Source: Ferdinandcohnia sp047246645 (lineage in GTDB: Bacteria > Bacillota > Bacilli > Bacillales > Bacillaceae_L). Taken from it: a DNA stretch of 64,000 bases. Shown here piece after piece: positions 1-9,295 of this stretch. Each line of letters begins with the position of its first letter. Position 1 is the first letter of the stretch. Where the stretch lies: NCBI RefSeq assembly GCF_047246645.1, contig NZ_JBFOKR010000003.1:256759-320758 (forward strand). Direction: 5' to 3'. Below the pieces are notes generated by a model. It was not told where the DNA came from and did not search any database. It saw nothing but the letters and a program-made list of their open reading frames with translations. A program made the position numbers and the translations under genes.

Positions 1-1554
1 AATCCCGGGACCACTTTTGCGTTCAATACCATGAACAATACTATTTTCAATTAAGGGTTGAAGGGAGAAGTGCAGCAATCTGACGGACCCACTATGTGGC
101 GCCAGGTTTTCGATGTATTGAATTTTATCTCCAAACCTCATTTGTTGAACCTTCACGTAAAGACGGCTATGATTTAACTCTTCCTCTAAGGTGACAGTTT
201 CCTTACCGGTTTGAATATGACTCCGAAACAAGCGACCGAGTATTCCAATCATTTCACTTATTTCACGTTGTTTATTCAACACAGCCTTCATTTGAATCGT
301 TTCAAGTGCATTAGCCAGAAAATGCGGATTGATTTGACTTTTAAGTGCACGATATTGTGAAATCTTTTGCTGCGCTTTTAGAATCGAGGCTCTTTCAATA
401 TAGTCCTGTATATCTTTTACCATCTTACTAATTCCTCGATACAGAACTCCAAACTCATCCTGTCTAGTTGTTTTGAGGTTAACATTGAACATTCCTTTTC
501 CTACTAATTCAACCTGTTTTCGTAAAAAATTGATCGGACGAGTGATACGGGAGGACAAAAGTAACATAAATACAAGTGCTGTTACTAGGGAACAAAACGC
601 AGAACCTAAGGTGATATACCTGAGCATATCCGCATGTTTCGTGATTTCTTTTTCATCTGTATACTGAACGATTTTCCAACCAGAGTAGGAAGAGGTTACA
701 TAATTAATAAATGATTTTTTTCCATCAATGGGAGCGTAATAACTGCCTTGTTCATTATGTAATACAGTGGCAAGCGATTGTTTATTAGTTGAATCCAGTT
801 CCGTTTCTGAGCTAACGAGAGGGTTAATAGAATCATAGATAACGTTTCCATTACGATCAATGATAAAAAAGTTCCGGTTATGATTTTCAGAAAGGTTTAA
901 GATTTCACGTAAGGAATCTTGACGGAGGTCAATCAACAATATTCCTAATGGATCTCTTGACCCTTTCTTATTAATGACTCTTGCAATCGAGAGCACAGGT
1001 TCACTTGCACTTTCGCGGTGAAACGGTATGTGAGTTCCAAGTAAAACAATTGCTCCCTTTCGTTTTAGTGTTTCTTTATACCATTCTTCATTAGTTACAT
1101 CACCACTACTAAACTCTTCTCTTTTTATAAGTGTTGAATAAAAGACCTGATTACCAACGTAAATACGGACGCTATCCACATTTTTAATGGTGATTTCAAT
1201 GGTATTGTTAAAATGCTCAATCGCATTTTCAAATTTAATACTTTCAAAATCAATCTCTTTGGATCCGTTGCTTGACCAATTCGAAAGGGCGTCCTGGAGT
1301 TCAACATCCATTAAGGCAGTTAATGTTCCTTGCTCAATACTATGGAGGTACTGGTCAATATTGAATGATAGATTATTAAGAATTAGATTGGAGCTGTTTT
1401 TATATTCATTTTTCACGGATTGAACTGAATAATAGTAGATAATAGCAGAGATAATTAAGAGCGGAATGGTGATTGTTATGACCATTAATACAAAAATCTG
1501 CTGATTAATCCGCTTTAGGTTTAGAGTTTGAAAGATCCAATCTAATTTACTCAT
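1..1554 (-). CDS. Sensor histidine kinase, YesM type (partial, runs off left edge)
   Basis: Translating the minus strand from the ATG at 1554 gives an open frame to the window edge, so the C-terminal ATPase end is missing. It starts MSKLDWIFQTLNLKRINQQ, followed by a membrane helix near residues 20-42. A long extracellular sensor region follows, with Cache-like character (RINKKGSRDPLGILLIDLR area), then a second membrane helix and a HAMP-like linker. The His_kinase motif reads SQINPHFLANALE, with the phospho-acceptor His in NPHF. Family members phosphorylate YesN/AraC-type regulators in response to extracellular sugars. An AAGGATG ribosome site lies in the 4-base gap after the upstream regulator gene, so the two are co-transcribed. 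The divergent sialic-acid transporter operon is the likely target; that is inference. Confidence 0.9.
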   Translation of the reverse strand, partial: MSKLDWIFQTLNLKRINQQIFVLMVITITIPLLIISAIIYYYSVQSVKNEYKNSSNLILNNLSFNIDQYLHSIEQGTLTALMDVELQDALSNWSSNGSKEIDFESIKFENAIEHFNNTIEITIKNVDSVRIYVGNQVFYSTLIKREEFSSGDVTNEEWYKETLKRKGAIVLLGTHIPFHRESASEPVLSIARVINKKGSRDPLGILLIDLRQDSLREILNLSENHNRNFFIIDRNGNVIYDSINPLVSSETELDSTNKQSLATVLHNEQGSYYAPIDGKKSFINYVTSSYSGWKIVQYTDEKEITKHADMLRYITLGSAFCSLVTALVFMLLLSSRITRPINFLRKQVELVGKGMFNVNLKTTRQDEFGVLYRGISKMVKDIQDYIERASILKAQQKISQYRALKSQINPHFLANALETIQMKAVLNKQREISEMIGILGRLFRSHIQTGKETVTLEEELNHSRLYVKVQQMRFGDKIQYIENLAPHSGSVRLLHFSLQPLIENSIVHGIERKSGPGI

Positions 1555-1558
1555 ATTT

Positions 1559-2326
1559 TTACATCCTTATTTTTTTTCGGTATTCGGTTGGTGTCAGTTG
1601 GCTGACGCTTTTAAAAATTTTCACAAAATGTTTATAGCTTTTGTATCCACACAATTTGGATACATCTGTCACGGAATACCTAGATTGACTTAAACATTCT
1701 TTCGCGAATTGAACTCTAATTTCAGATACAAATGTCATATAATTTTTATTTAATTTGGTTTTAAACAATCTACTTAAATAGGAGGGGTTATAAAAGAAAT
1801 GTTCGGCAACGGTGTTAAGAGTTAGCTCTTGATCTATATTCTCTCTAATGAAGGTTTCAATCTTGTTGAAAAGTTGGAAGTCGTTCAGGTCAGTAGTATC
1901 AACAGGTATAGAACTTTCATTCTTAGTCTGATTTGCATCAAGTTTCCTTTGTTCCAGTTTCTTTATACAGTTGGTGACAGCAGTGAGGCTTTCTTCATAT
2001 TCTAATGGTTTGACTAAATAATCGTGAACCCCACCATATCGAATTGCCTTCTGTGCGTATGAAAACTCACTGTATCCAGTTAACACAATAAACACGGTAT
2101 CGGGTAATTCTTCGCGCAGCTTTTCAATCATTTCAAGTCCATCCATTTCAGGCATGCGAATATCTGTAATCACCAAATCAGGACGTTCGCGGAGTGCGAC
2201 TTCCATTCCCTCTTTGCCGTTTTCTGCTTCTACAATTGCACAAACTCCAAGTGACTCCCAATCGAAGTATTGTTTTAATCCAGCCCGTACTAGAGGTTCG
2301 TCCTCTGTAATCATCAATTTGTACAT
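1559..2326 (-). CDS. Response regulator, YesN type (REC + AraC HTH)
   Basis: This is the cognate regulator of the adjacent histidine kinase. The N-terminal receiver domain (about 1-120) has the acidic pocket at D9, the phospho-acceptor D55 in the ITDIRMPEMDG block, and the conserved lysine K106 in LVKPL. A linker leads to two AraC-family helix-turn-helix units (about 155-255), with YNPSYLSRLFK and the closing TPTEYRKK. I choose the ATG at 2326 because GGGGGGA sits 5-6 bases upstream; a TTG one codon earlier is also in frame. The gene is transcribed away from the sialic-acid operon, so the shared region 2327-2695 probably carries its own binding sites. The length of 255 residues is short for YesN proteins, which often have longer linkers. 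Confidence 0.92.
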   Translation of the reverse strand: MYKLMITEDEPLVRAGLKQYFDWESLGVCAIVEAENGKEGMEVALRERPDLVITDIRMPEMDGLEMIEKLREELPDTVFIVLTGYSEFSYAQKAIRYGGVHDYLVKPLEYEESLTAVTNCIKKLEQRKLDANQTKNESSIPVDTTDLNDFQLFNKIETFIRENIDQELTLNTVAEHFFYNPSYLSRLFKTKLNKNYMTFVSEIRVQFAKECLSQSRYSVTDVSKLCGYKSYKHFVKIFKSVSQLTPTEYRKKIRM

Positions 2327-2614
2327 CAAATCCCCCCATAGATTTAATTGTTGATGACTCTGTTCTATCTATGTCATTAGCATTATACTAAAAGTTCAGA
2401 AAACTATACAGAAAGATTTTGATAGAACCGTCATTTCCCGTGTAAAAGTAAGAAATAGACCATGAATGTAAAAAGAATGGGATATGTGTTCACCAGGGAG
2501 GGCTTCTATACTTGCGGAAAGATGGAACCCTAGTAGAAGAATCAGAGTTATTCAAAAAATAGTAGAGTGTTTACCACATGTCAAAATAGGTGTATGAATG
2601 TAAATTCCTTGGGA

Positions 2615-2643
2615 TTGTTAGCGCTTTCGAATGCCTTTATAGT
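2615..2643 (+). promoter_or_regulatory. Sigma-A-like promoter with overlapping cre-like site
   Basis: TTGTTA at 2615-2620, a 17-base spacer and TATAGT at 2638-2643 form a plausible sigma-A promoter 53 bases before the solute-binding lipoprotein. The 16-mer TTGTTAGCGCTTTCGA at 2615-2630 fits the CcpA cre consensus with two mismatches and covers the -35 element and spacer, a position expected to repress transcription. Carbon catabolite repression of a sialic-acid operon is biologically sensible, but binding is inferred. The remainder of 2327-2614 contains no gene. Confidence 0.55.
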
Positions 2644-2695
2644 AAAACCTAAGAGTTACCACGCAAGATAACGAAGGATAAAAGGGGGAAATGAA

Positions 2696-4066
2696 ATGGT
2701 AGGTATGAAAAAGAGACTCATCATGCTACTGACACTCATTCTAGCAGTATCTATGTTTTTAATTGGGTGTAGTGACAAGTCTTCAGAAACAAATTCGAAT
2801 GAAGATCCAGGTAAGGATAAGGGAGATAATTCTGCTTCGGTTGAAATTACATGGTGGACATTTCCAAACTTCCAAGCATTAGATGGAGAATTAGGTAAGT
2901 ATGAAAAGCAGATTATTGAAGCATTTAATGAGAAACATCCAGATATTAAAGTGAATCTTGAGATGCTCAGCTTCGAGGGTGGTACGGAAAAGCTTAACTT
3001 GGCAATTGCATCAAACACAGCACCTGATATGATCTACGATGCTCCTGGTAGAATCATAGATTGGGCGAAAAAAGGGTTGCTGGCACCATTAAATGACATG
3101 ATGCCTGATGACGTAGTTAATGATATTTCACCAGCAATCATGAAGCAGTCGATGGTGGATGATGATGTGTTTATGTATCCATTTAATACAGGACCATTTA
3201 TGATGGCGGTTAATAAAACGATCTTTGAAGATATTGGAGAACTCGATTTACTTCCGTTAGACCGACCAGACAGAACATGGACAGTTGCAGAATATGAAAA
3301 AGCATTACGTGCAGTGAAAGAAAAGGCACCTGAAATCATCCCGTCAGGCTTCTATGCAAAGAGTCTTGCAGGGGATCAGGGTACTAGAGGATATATCACT
3401 AACATAGGTGGAAGCAGATTTTTAAATGAAGATAATAGCGAGGTTGCCATTAACTCGGAAAATGGGATAAAAGGACTTGAATGGGTCGTGAAAGCGGCTG
3501 AGGAAGGCTTGGTTGCACCAGGTGCTGCCTCACTAGAAGCTGGAGACCATAATGATTTGTTTTTACAAGGGAAAATGGCATTTGCGATCAACTATTCAGC
3601 AGTTCTAAAATCATTGTTTGCGCCGGATAAAACAGTTGAATTTGAGGATGTGTTACTACCATATCCAACTCCAGATGGGTCAGATCCAAAGCTTGAACCA
3701 TTCTTAGGAGGAATGGCCGTATTCAATAATGATGATGAGAAAAAAATTGAAGCTTCAAAAAAACTGATTGATTTCATTGTAAATGATCCTGAATGGGGTA
3801 AGAAAAACCTTATTCAAACAGGTGGATTATCTGCACGTAACTCGATTACAGGTGTGTACGAAGGGTCTGAATATGAGTATTCAGAGCTTGCACGTAAATT
3901 TATCACAGATCCTCCGACTACTGCTGACGGTTATGCAGAAATTCGTACCCACTGGTTCCCAGCGCTTCAAGAGGCTTTACTAGGAACGAAAACACCTAAA
4001 GAGGCATTGGACCAATTTGCAGAAAAGGCGAATGCGTCGATTAAAAAGGCTCAAGAAAGTAAGTAA
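2696..4066 (+). CDS. Sugar ABC transporter solute-binding lipoprotein (family 1), probably for sialic acid
   Basis: The protein begins with a positively charged N-terminus and a hydrophobic signal ending in the lipobox LIGC, placing the lipidated cysteine at residue 25. A Ser/Glu/Asp-rich linker follows, then a family-1 extracellular sugar-binding fold: ITWWTFPNF near residue 50, TAPDMIYDAPGRI, and GGMAVFNNDDEKKIEASKKLIDF near the C-terminus. A strong AAAGGGGGA ribosome site is 6-7 bases before the ATG at 2696; ATG 2705 is a possible alternative start. It would capture substrate outside the membrane and deliver it to the two downstream permeases. The substrate assignment to N-acetylneuraminate rests on the co-oriented lyase, epimerase and kinase genes, not on the binding protein itself. 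No ATPase subunit is encoded here, so a shared MsmX-like ATPase is expected elsewhere. Confidence 0.9.
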   Translation: MVGMKKRLIMLLTLILAVSMFLIGCSDKSSETNSNEDPGKDKGDNSASVEITWWTFPNFQALDGELGKYEKQIIEAFNEKHPDIKVNLEMLSFEGGTEKLNLAIASNTAPDMIYDAPGRIIDWAKKGLLAPLNDMMPDDVVNDISPAIMKQSMVDDDVFMYPFNTGPFMMAVNKTIFEDIGELDLLPLDRPDRTWTVAEYEKALRAVKEKAPEIIPSGFYAKSLAGDQGTRGYITNIGGSRFLNEDNSEVAINSENGIKGLEWVVKAAEEGLVAPGAASLEAGDHNDLFLQGKMAFAINYSAVLKSLFAPDKTVEFEDVLLPYPTPDGSDPKLEPFLGGMAVFNNDDEKKIEASKKLIDFIVNDPEWGKKNLIQTGGLSARNSITGVYEGSEYEYSELARKFITDPPTTADGYAEIRTHWFPALQEALLGTKTPKEALDQFAEKANASIKKAQESK

Positions 4067-4144
4067 ATAGTAGCTTTTCAGTTGGGAGTAGCGTGCGTAT
4101 AAACGCTGCTCCTTTTAACTAAAAAAATAGAATAGGAGAATAAC

Positions 4145-5041
4145 ATGTCAGCAATCGTCCACAAATTAAAGAAAAACGTATACTACGATTGGCTTATGAG
4201 TTATTTGTTTTTATTGCCGGCTCTCACGTTTTTCGTTGTTTTTGTCCTCTATCCGATGATAAAAGGGGGCTATATGAGTCTCTTTGAATACACGTTAACT
4301 AGCTTTGAATTTATTGGATTGGAGAACTATATTACACTGCTTCATGATGAAACCTTCCATAAATCGTTGAGAAATACCGTTATTATCGTTGCCGTTGCTG
4401 TTCCAATTGTCATTGTTTTCTCACTCTTTGTTGCTCTCGCTGTCTATAAGAGAAGCGAATTTACTCGCTCCTTCTTTAGAGGAGTATTTTATCTGCCTGC
4501 TGTAACGTCTGTCGTAAGTGTGACAGTCGTCTGGGGTTGGATTTATCACCCGAACTTTGGTGTCCTTAACTACCTTACGGGTTTGGTGGGGTTTGAACCG
4601 ATTTCTTGGCTAGGTGATACAAGAACAGCATTAATGGCGATAACGGCTATTCTAATTACAACTTCTGTTGGTCAACCCATTATTCTCTACATTGCATCGT
4701 TAGGAAACATTCCAACAACCTATATCGAAGCAGCACAAATAGACCGGGCAACTCCATGGCAAATTTTCCGAAGGATTATTTGGCCGTTACTCATGCCAAC
4801 CAACCTCTATGTCATCGTGATTACGACGATAAATTCGTTTCAGATCTTTGCGCTCATACAACTACTTACATCTGGTGGTCCAATCTATAGTACCTCGACT
4901 GTTATGTATGGTGTCTATGAGCAGGCCTTCCTTCTTGGTAATTTCGGATTGGCTTCGGCTATGGGTGTTGTTCTGGCCGTGATCATTGGGGTTATCTCGG
5001 TGATTCAATTTAAATACTTTGGCAGTGATGTAGAGTATTAG
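4145..5041 (+). CDS. Sugar ABC transporter permease, MalF/UgpA-like
   Basis: This is a 298-residue integral membrane protein with six predicted helices, the first at about residues 17-37. The EAA loop that contacts the ATPase is visible as YIEAAQIDRATPWQIFRRIIWPLL, around residues 198-220. Length and topology are normal for the MalF/UgpA-like partner in carbohydrate-uptake CUT1 systems. It lies 78 bases after the binding-protein gene and is followed after 14 bases by the second permease, so all three belong to one transcription unit. The gene uses an AGGAGAATAAC ribosome site before ATG 4145. Confidence 0.9.
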   Translation: MSAIVHKLKKNVYYDWLMSYLFLLPALTFFVVFVLYPMIKGGYMSLFEYTLTSFEFIGLENYITLLHDETFHKSLRNTVIIVAVAVPIVIVFSLFVALAVYKRSEFTRSFFRGVFYLPAVTSVVSVTVVWGWIYHPNFGVLNYLTGLVGFEPISWLGDTRTALMAITAILITTSVGQPIILYIASLGNIPTTYIEAAQIDRATPWQIFRRIIWPLLMPTNLYVIVITTINSFQIFALIQLLTSGGPIYSTSTVMYGVYEQAFLLGNFGLASAMGVVLAVIIGVISVIQFKYFGSDVEY

Positions 5042-5055
5042 AAAGGGGAACTAAA

Positions 5056-5946
5056 ATGAAAACAGTTATAAATGAAGAGAATAGCCTTTCGCGTAAGAAA
5101 CAGGTTAAAGCACGAAAAAAGCGTCCAATTAAATTAAGTCCTATAAATATAATCACTGTTATTCTTTTAATTATGTCAGCACTATTTTTTATCTTTCCAT
5201 TTTACTGGATTGTAACAGGCTCCTTCAAACCACAGGTAGTCGCAACAACGATACCTCCAGAATGGTTCCCATTACAACCAGTACTTGATAATTGGGTGAC
5301 ATTGTTTAGTAATCCGGTTTGGAGATGGACATTTAATAGTTTCTTTATCTCCTTTTGTGAAATGGTGGCTGTTTGTCTAGTTAGTGCGACAGCGGGCTTC
5401 GTGCTAGCAAAGAAAGTATTCCCAGGTCGTAAGCTTATTTTTACGATTCTTATCGCGGCTATGGCTCTACCGAAACAGGTTATACTTGTTCCTTTGTTCA
5501 CCATGCTTGCGGATTTAGGCTGGGTGGACACGTATCGCGCATTAATTTTACCGGCAATTGGCTGGCCATTTGGTATTTTCCTTATGAAACAATTTTCTCA
5601 AACGATACCAAATGAATTGTTAGAGGCTGCAAAAATGGACGGGGCAGGTCATATTCGTACGTTTGTATCAATTGTTCTACCTATGCTGAAACCAGCTCTT
5701 GGTGCGTTAGCTATATTTACGTTTATGACCAGCTGGAACGATTACTTTAGCCAGCTTGTTATTACAAGGTCGACAGATATGATGACCCTGCCGTTAGGTG
5801 TAGCAACGATGCAGGGGGAATATCGGACTGATTACGGAGTCTTGATGGCTGGAGCAGCACTTGCGTCTATTCCGATGATTACGATTTTCATCATGTTCCA
5901 GAAGTATTTTACACAAGGAATTACACTTGGTGCGGTTAAAGGCTAA
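5056..5946 (+). CDS. Sugar ABC transporter permease, MalG/UgpE-like
   Basis: This is the second CUT1-family permease subunit. A basic cytoplasmic N-terminus of about 35 residues precedes the first helix (NIITVILLIMSALFFIFPFYWIV). The conserved EAA motif is LLEAAKMDGAGHIRTFVSIVLPML, about residues 190-213. The C-terminus ends in the family-typical QKYFTQGITLGAVKG. GAAAGGGGAAC lies just upstream of ATG 5056. Together with the preceding gene it forms the membrane channel of the importer. Confidence 0.9.
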   Translation: MKTVINEENSLSRKKQVKARKKRPIKLSPINIITVILLIMSALFFIFPFYWIVTGSFKPQVVATTIPPEWFPLQPVLDNWVTLFSNPVWRWTFNSFFISFCEMVAVCLVSATAGFVLAKKVFPGRKLIFTILIAAMALPKQVILVPLFTMLADLGWVDTYRALILPAIGWPFGIFLMKQFSQTIPNELLEAAKMDGAGHIRTFVSIVLPMLKPALGALAIFTFMTSWNDYFSQLVITRSTDMMTLPLGVATMQGEYRTDYGVLMAGAALASIPMITIFIMFQKYFTQGITLGAVKG

Positions 5947-5998
5947 AAAACAAATTGTGCGGATAAATAATCTTTGATTAGCGAAATGAGATGACATT

Positions 5999-6919
5999 AT
6001 GACCAAATGGGATTTGAACAATTTTAAAGGTATTTTTGTTGCGATGTATTCTGCGTATGATGATAAAGGTGAAGTGTGTACGGAACGAGTAAAGCAGTTG
6101 GCTCGCTCTTATGTAGGTACGGGTGTGAAGGGGTTATACGTCTGCGGCAGCTCAGGAGAAGGAATTCTCAAAACAAGGGAAGAGAGAATGAAGGTACTGG
6201 AAGCGGTTATGGAGGAGGTAGGAGAAGAGTTAACAATCCTCGTCCATGTGGGTGCGAATTCGACGAAAGAGAGCGTTGAACTTGCCAGACATGCGGAAAT
6301 GGTTGGGGCTGATGCCGTTTCGTCTGTTCCGGCTATTTACTACAGACTATCTGAGCATGCTGTTGAAAAGCATTGGCAGGAAATGATTGATAGCACATCT
6401 CTGCCATTTATTATCTACCATATTCCGCAAACAACAGGGTTCCAATTAACTCAGAAACTATTTAAGAAAATGGCAGCACAGGAAAAAGTGATTGGAATCA
6501 AGATGTCAGGAGAAAGTGTGTTTGAGCTTCAACAATTTAAAGCAAATGCAGGAAAAGAGTTTTTAGTTTATAACGGTCCGGATGAGCAATTTCTGGGCGG
6601 GAGAATGATGGGAGCAGATGGAGGCATTGGTGGAACGTATGGAGTGATGCCTGAGTTATTTTGCCAATTAGAGCAATTGATTACGGAAGGCAAACTTGCA
6701 GTTGCTCAAGAGCTTCAATTTAAAATCAATTCGATCATCACGAAACTGCTCAGTTATCCTTCGTTATACGGAGCTTGCAAGTATATCCTTTCACTTCGAG
6801 GGATACAGACCGGTAATCCAAGATTACCGTTGTTACCAGTGCTAGAGGCGGACTATGACAGCTTAACTGAATTGAATAATAAGATTCTTACTGTCATCCA
6901 AAAATATAGGGAACGTTAG
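5999..6919 (+). CDS. nanA: N-acetylneuraminate lyase (DHDPS/NAL family)
   Basis: This class-I aldolase cleaves N-acetylneuraminate to N-acetylmannosamine and pyruvate in the cytoplasm. The substrate-binding loop GSSGEG lies at residues 50-55 (GSTGE in most relatives), the catalytic tyrosine is Y140 in YHIP, and the Schiff-base lysine is K168 in GIKMS. GGIGGTYGVMP follows at about 204-214. The length of 306 residues is normal. DHDPS and NAL proteins look alike, but the adjacent epimerase and kinase make the sialic-acid assignment convincing. The ribosome site is weak (GAGATGAC), and the gene starts 52 bases after the second permease, so it may be partly dependent on upstream translation. Confidence 0.88.
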   Translation: MTKWDLNNFKGIFVAMYSAYDDKGEVCTERVKQLARSYVGTGVKGLYVCGSSGEGILKTREERMKVLEAVMEEVGEELTILVHVGANSTKESVELARHAEMVGADAVSSVPAIYYRLSEHAVEKHWQEMIDSTSLPFIIYHIPQTTGFQLTQKLFKKMAAQEKVIGIKMSGESVFELQQFKANAGKEFLVYNGPDEQFLGGRMMGADGGIGGTYGVMPELFCQLEQLITEGKLAVAQELQFKINSIITKLLSYPSLYGACKYILSLRGIQTGNPRLPLLPVLEADYDSLTELNNKILTVIQKYRER

Positions 6920-6971
6920 AGGTAGAGTTCTATTTTAGTAGTGTCCATTCATCATAAAAGGAGATGAAGAA

Positions 6972-7658
6972 GTGGTTCATCCTTTTTTTACTAAAGTGTA
7001 TAAAAGTTTAATTGTTTCTTGTCAGGCACTTGAAAATGAACCATTACACGGATCAGTTGTAATGGCGAAAATGGCTACAGCGGCTAAAGAAGGTGGAGCG
7101 AAAGCGATAAGAAGCAACTCTGCTTCAGATGTTGCTGCTATCAAGAAAATAATAGGTATACCAGTTATTGGGCTGATCAAACGAGAGTATGGCGATAGTG
7201 AGGTATTTATTACTCCTACTTTAAAGGAAGTGAAGGAATTACTTGAAGTGAATCCAGAAGTCATTGCGCTAGACGCAACGATTCGGAAAAGGCCGAATGC
7301 AGAAAGGCTAGAAGACTTGGTTCGTTATATTCATGAACATAGTAACACGTTAGTGATGGGGGATATTGCAACAGTCGGGGACGCGGAGTATGCAATTGGC
7401 TGTGGAGTTGATATGGTATCTACGACTCTATCAGGTTATACAGCTGACAGTCCAAAAATAGAAGGACCTGATTTCGAACTGGTGAAACAGCTTTGTAAGA
7501 ATACAAACCTACCTGTAATAGCAGAGGGTAGAATCACTACACCTGAGCAAGCTCGTAGAATGCTAGAGTTGGGAGCATGGTCAATTGTTGTAGGCGGAGC
7601 TATAACACGACCACAATTGATTACAAAAGGTTTTATGGAGGGTATTAAAGGAGTATGA
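6972..7658 (+). CDS. nanE: N-acylglucosamine-6-phosphate 2-epimerase
   Basis: The product converts ManNAc-6-phosphate to GlcNAc-6-phosphate. It is a 228-residue TIM-barrel protein with the NanE signatures GGAKAIRSNSASDV (about 41-54), the PVIGLIKREYGDS segment carrying the catalytic lysine, ALDAT, and GDIATVGDA. The phosphate-binding end is GAWSIVVGGAITRP. Translation starts at a GTG (6972) preceded by AAAAGGAGATGAA. The last codons overlap the start of the kinase gene by four bases, indicating translational coupling. Normal length, no missing residues seen. Confidence 0.93.
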   Translation: MVHPFFTKVYKSLIVSCQALENEPLHGSVVMAKMATAAKEGGAKAIRSNSASDVAAIKKIIGIPVIGLIKREYGDSEVFITPTLKEVKELLEVNPEVIALDATIRKRPNAERLEDLVRYIHEHSNTLVMGDIATVGDAEYAIGCGVDMVSTTLSGYTADSPKIEGPDFELVKQLCKNTNLPVIAEGRITTPEQARRMLELGAWSIVVGGAITRPQLITKGFMEGIKGV

Positions 7659-8530
7659 GACAATTTCTAGCCTTTGATATCGGGGGGACTCATATAAAAT
7701 ATGGGATTGTAGACGAAACCGGAAAGATCCTTTCGAAAGGATTACTTGATACGGAAGCCTATTTGGGTGGAATGGCTATTATTAATAAGCTCATTGCTGT
7801 GAGTAAGGACATAACTATGACTCATACAATTGATGCTATTGCCATTAGCACTGCCGGCCAGGTGGATAGTAGTACCGGTACGATTGTTGGTGCAGGAGAA
7901 ACCATTCCCAATTATACAGGTCTTGAAGTGAAGGCACTTGTTTCGAAAGCTCTCAATTTACCTGTTGAAGTCCGAAATGATGTGGAATGTGCTGCCCTAG
8001 GTGAGATGTGGCTGGGAAACCATGATTCTAGTAATCTATTCGTTCTTACAATTGGTACAGGTATTGGTGGAGCGATTGTAATTGACAACAAAATCTACTC
8101 AGGTCACACCTGTAAAGCAGGTGAATGCGGTTATATGCTCGTTGAAGGTGAACCCTTTGAAAAAAATGCATCGATAACCGGTTTGATACGATATGTACAA
8201 AGAAACAAGGAATACCGAAGCTGGACAGGAAAAGAAATCTTTAAGCGGTATGACCAGGGAGATGAAACGTGCAAAGTAGCCGTTGCCCATTTTTATAAGC
8301 ATCTAGCGATAGGAATAGCGAATCTAGTGTATATTTTTAATCCGGAAAAAGTCATTATAGGTGGAGCTTTAACTGGAAGAGGAGAGCTGTTCTTAGAGGA
8401 AGTAAAGCTTGAGGTACAGAAGTATTTACAACCTGGGTTTTATAGTGACACTGAGATCGTTTTAGCAAAGCTAGGGAATAATGCTGGGATGATTGGGGCG
8501 GTTTATCATTTTTTAGAGAGGAATAATTGA
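7655..8530 (+). CDS. ROK-family kinase, probable N-acetylmannosamine kinase
   Basis: The enzyme should phosphorylate ManNAc so that NanE can act on it. The N-terminal ATP-binding signature FDIGGTHIKYGIVDE is at residues 5-19, and IGTGIGGAIVIDNKIYSGH (about 130-148) matches the ROK signature. The usual ROK zinc motif CxCGxxGCxE is absent; the region reads CKAGECGYM, so this belongs to the subgroup lacking the full zinc site. The ATG overlaps the nanE stop codon (ATGA). It is the last gene before a strong terminator. Other ROK sugars (glucose, GlcNAc) cannot be excluded from sequence alone, but context favours ManNAc. Confidence 0.85.
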   Translation: MRQFLAFDIGGTHIKYGIVDETGKILSKGLLDTEAYLGGMAIINKLIAVSKDITMTHTIDAIAISTAGQVDSSTGTIVGAGETIPNYTGLEVKALVSKALNLPVEVRNDVECAALGEMWLGNHDSSNLFVLTIGTGIGGAIVIDNKIYSGHTCKAGECGYMLVEGEPFEKNASITGLIRYVQRNKEYRSWTGKEIFKRYDQGDETCKVAVAHFYKHLAIGIANLVYIFNPEKVIIGGALTGRGELFLEEVKLEVQKYLQPGFYSDTEIVLAKLGNNAGMIGAVYHFLERNN

Positions 8531-8535
8531 AATGG

Positions 8536-8573
8536 AAGGAGCACGTGATATACAAATCACATGCTCCTTTTTT
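8536..8573 (+). terminator. Rho-independent terminator of the sialic-acid operon
   Basis: Two 14-base arms (8536-8549 and 8556-8569) pair with a single mismatch around a 6-base loop and run into a T tract. It lies directly after the kinase stop codon. Confidence 0.9.
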
Positions 8574-8803
8574 AATAGAAGTGCCTGTCACTTGTCGAAT
8601 CGCTGTTTATTTTTTTTATATTAAAAGTTATAAACTTTAATCAAAACATTGTAATGTTTTCAATTAAATTAAAGGGTTCGTTGATCTTAGAAGGATTAAC
8701 CACCTTTTTTGTTGAATTCCATATTGAACAAACGGGTTAATTCAATATGAAATCACAAAAGTAATGAGCATTTACTTTTAAATAGTATTAAACGGAGGTT
8801 GAG

Positions 8804-9295
8804 ATGCAAAAAGTTTATTTAGATAGAACACAATTAACTGGAGCCATAAGTGTAAATATAGAAGATACTGAAGTTATACTAGCAGGGACAACAATTTTTC
8901 CTATGAGTGCTCACTACAAAAATGAAGAGTATCGAAAATGTGCCAGCGATTATGATATTCAATTTATCTTTGACGATGATATTCCACATATAGAGTTTTT
9001 TACGGTTCCACATGTAGATATTATGGCAAAAGATAGTAAAGGTGGGTTTATCGGAACTGTTTACCAACAGTGTGATTCTGAAAGTGACGCACCAATTTGT
9101 TATATAAATAGGGATTTAGAGTGCTTTATAATTTCTGAAAACGAAGAAGATTTTCTGAGTAATATAGGAACGTGGCAAGACAACTTGAAACCCTATGATA
9201 AAATTACCGTTTATCGTTCGAAAGCAGAAGCAGAAATGGAACTAGAATTTCTCGACTTGACTGTATTATTAAATATAAATAATAAGGGAGAGTAG
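8804..9295 (+). CDS. Hypothetical 163-residue soluble protein
   Basis: I do not recognise the family. The 163-residue protein is acidic, without signal peptide or membrane helix, and rich in beta-type residues (HIEFFTVPHVDIMA, CFIISENEEDF). It has a good CGGAGG ribosome site seven bases before ATG 8804. The next gene starts at the base following its stop codon, so the two form a pair; that partner is broken by an in-frame stop. The upstream interval 8574-8803 has no gene and is AT-rich. Possibly an immunity or sensor protein by size and composition, but nothing supports a function. Confidence 0.7.
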   Translation: MQKVYLDRTQLTGAISVNIEDTEVILAGTTIFPMSAHYKNEEYRKCASDYDIQFIFDDDIPHIEFFTVPHVDIMAKDSKGGFIGTVYQQCDSESDAPICYINRDLECFIISENEEDFLSNIGTWQDNLKPYDKITVYRSKAEAEMELEFLDLTVLLNINNKGE

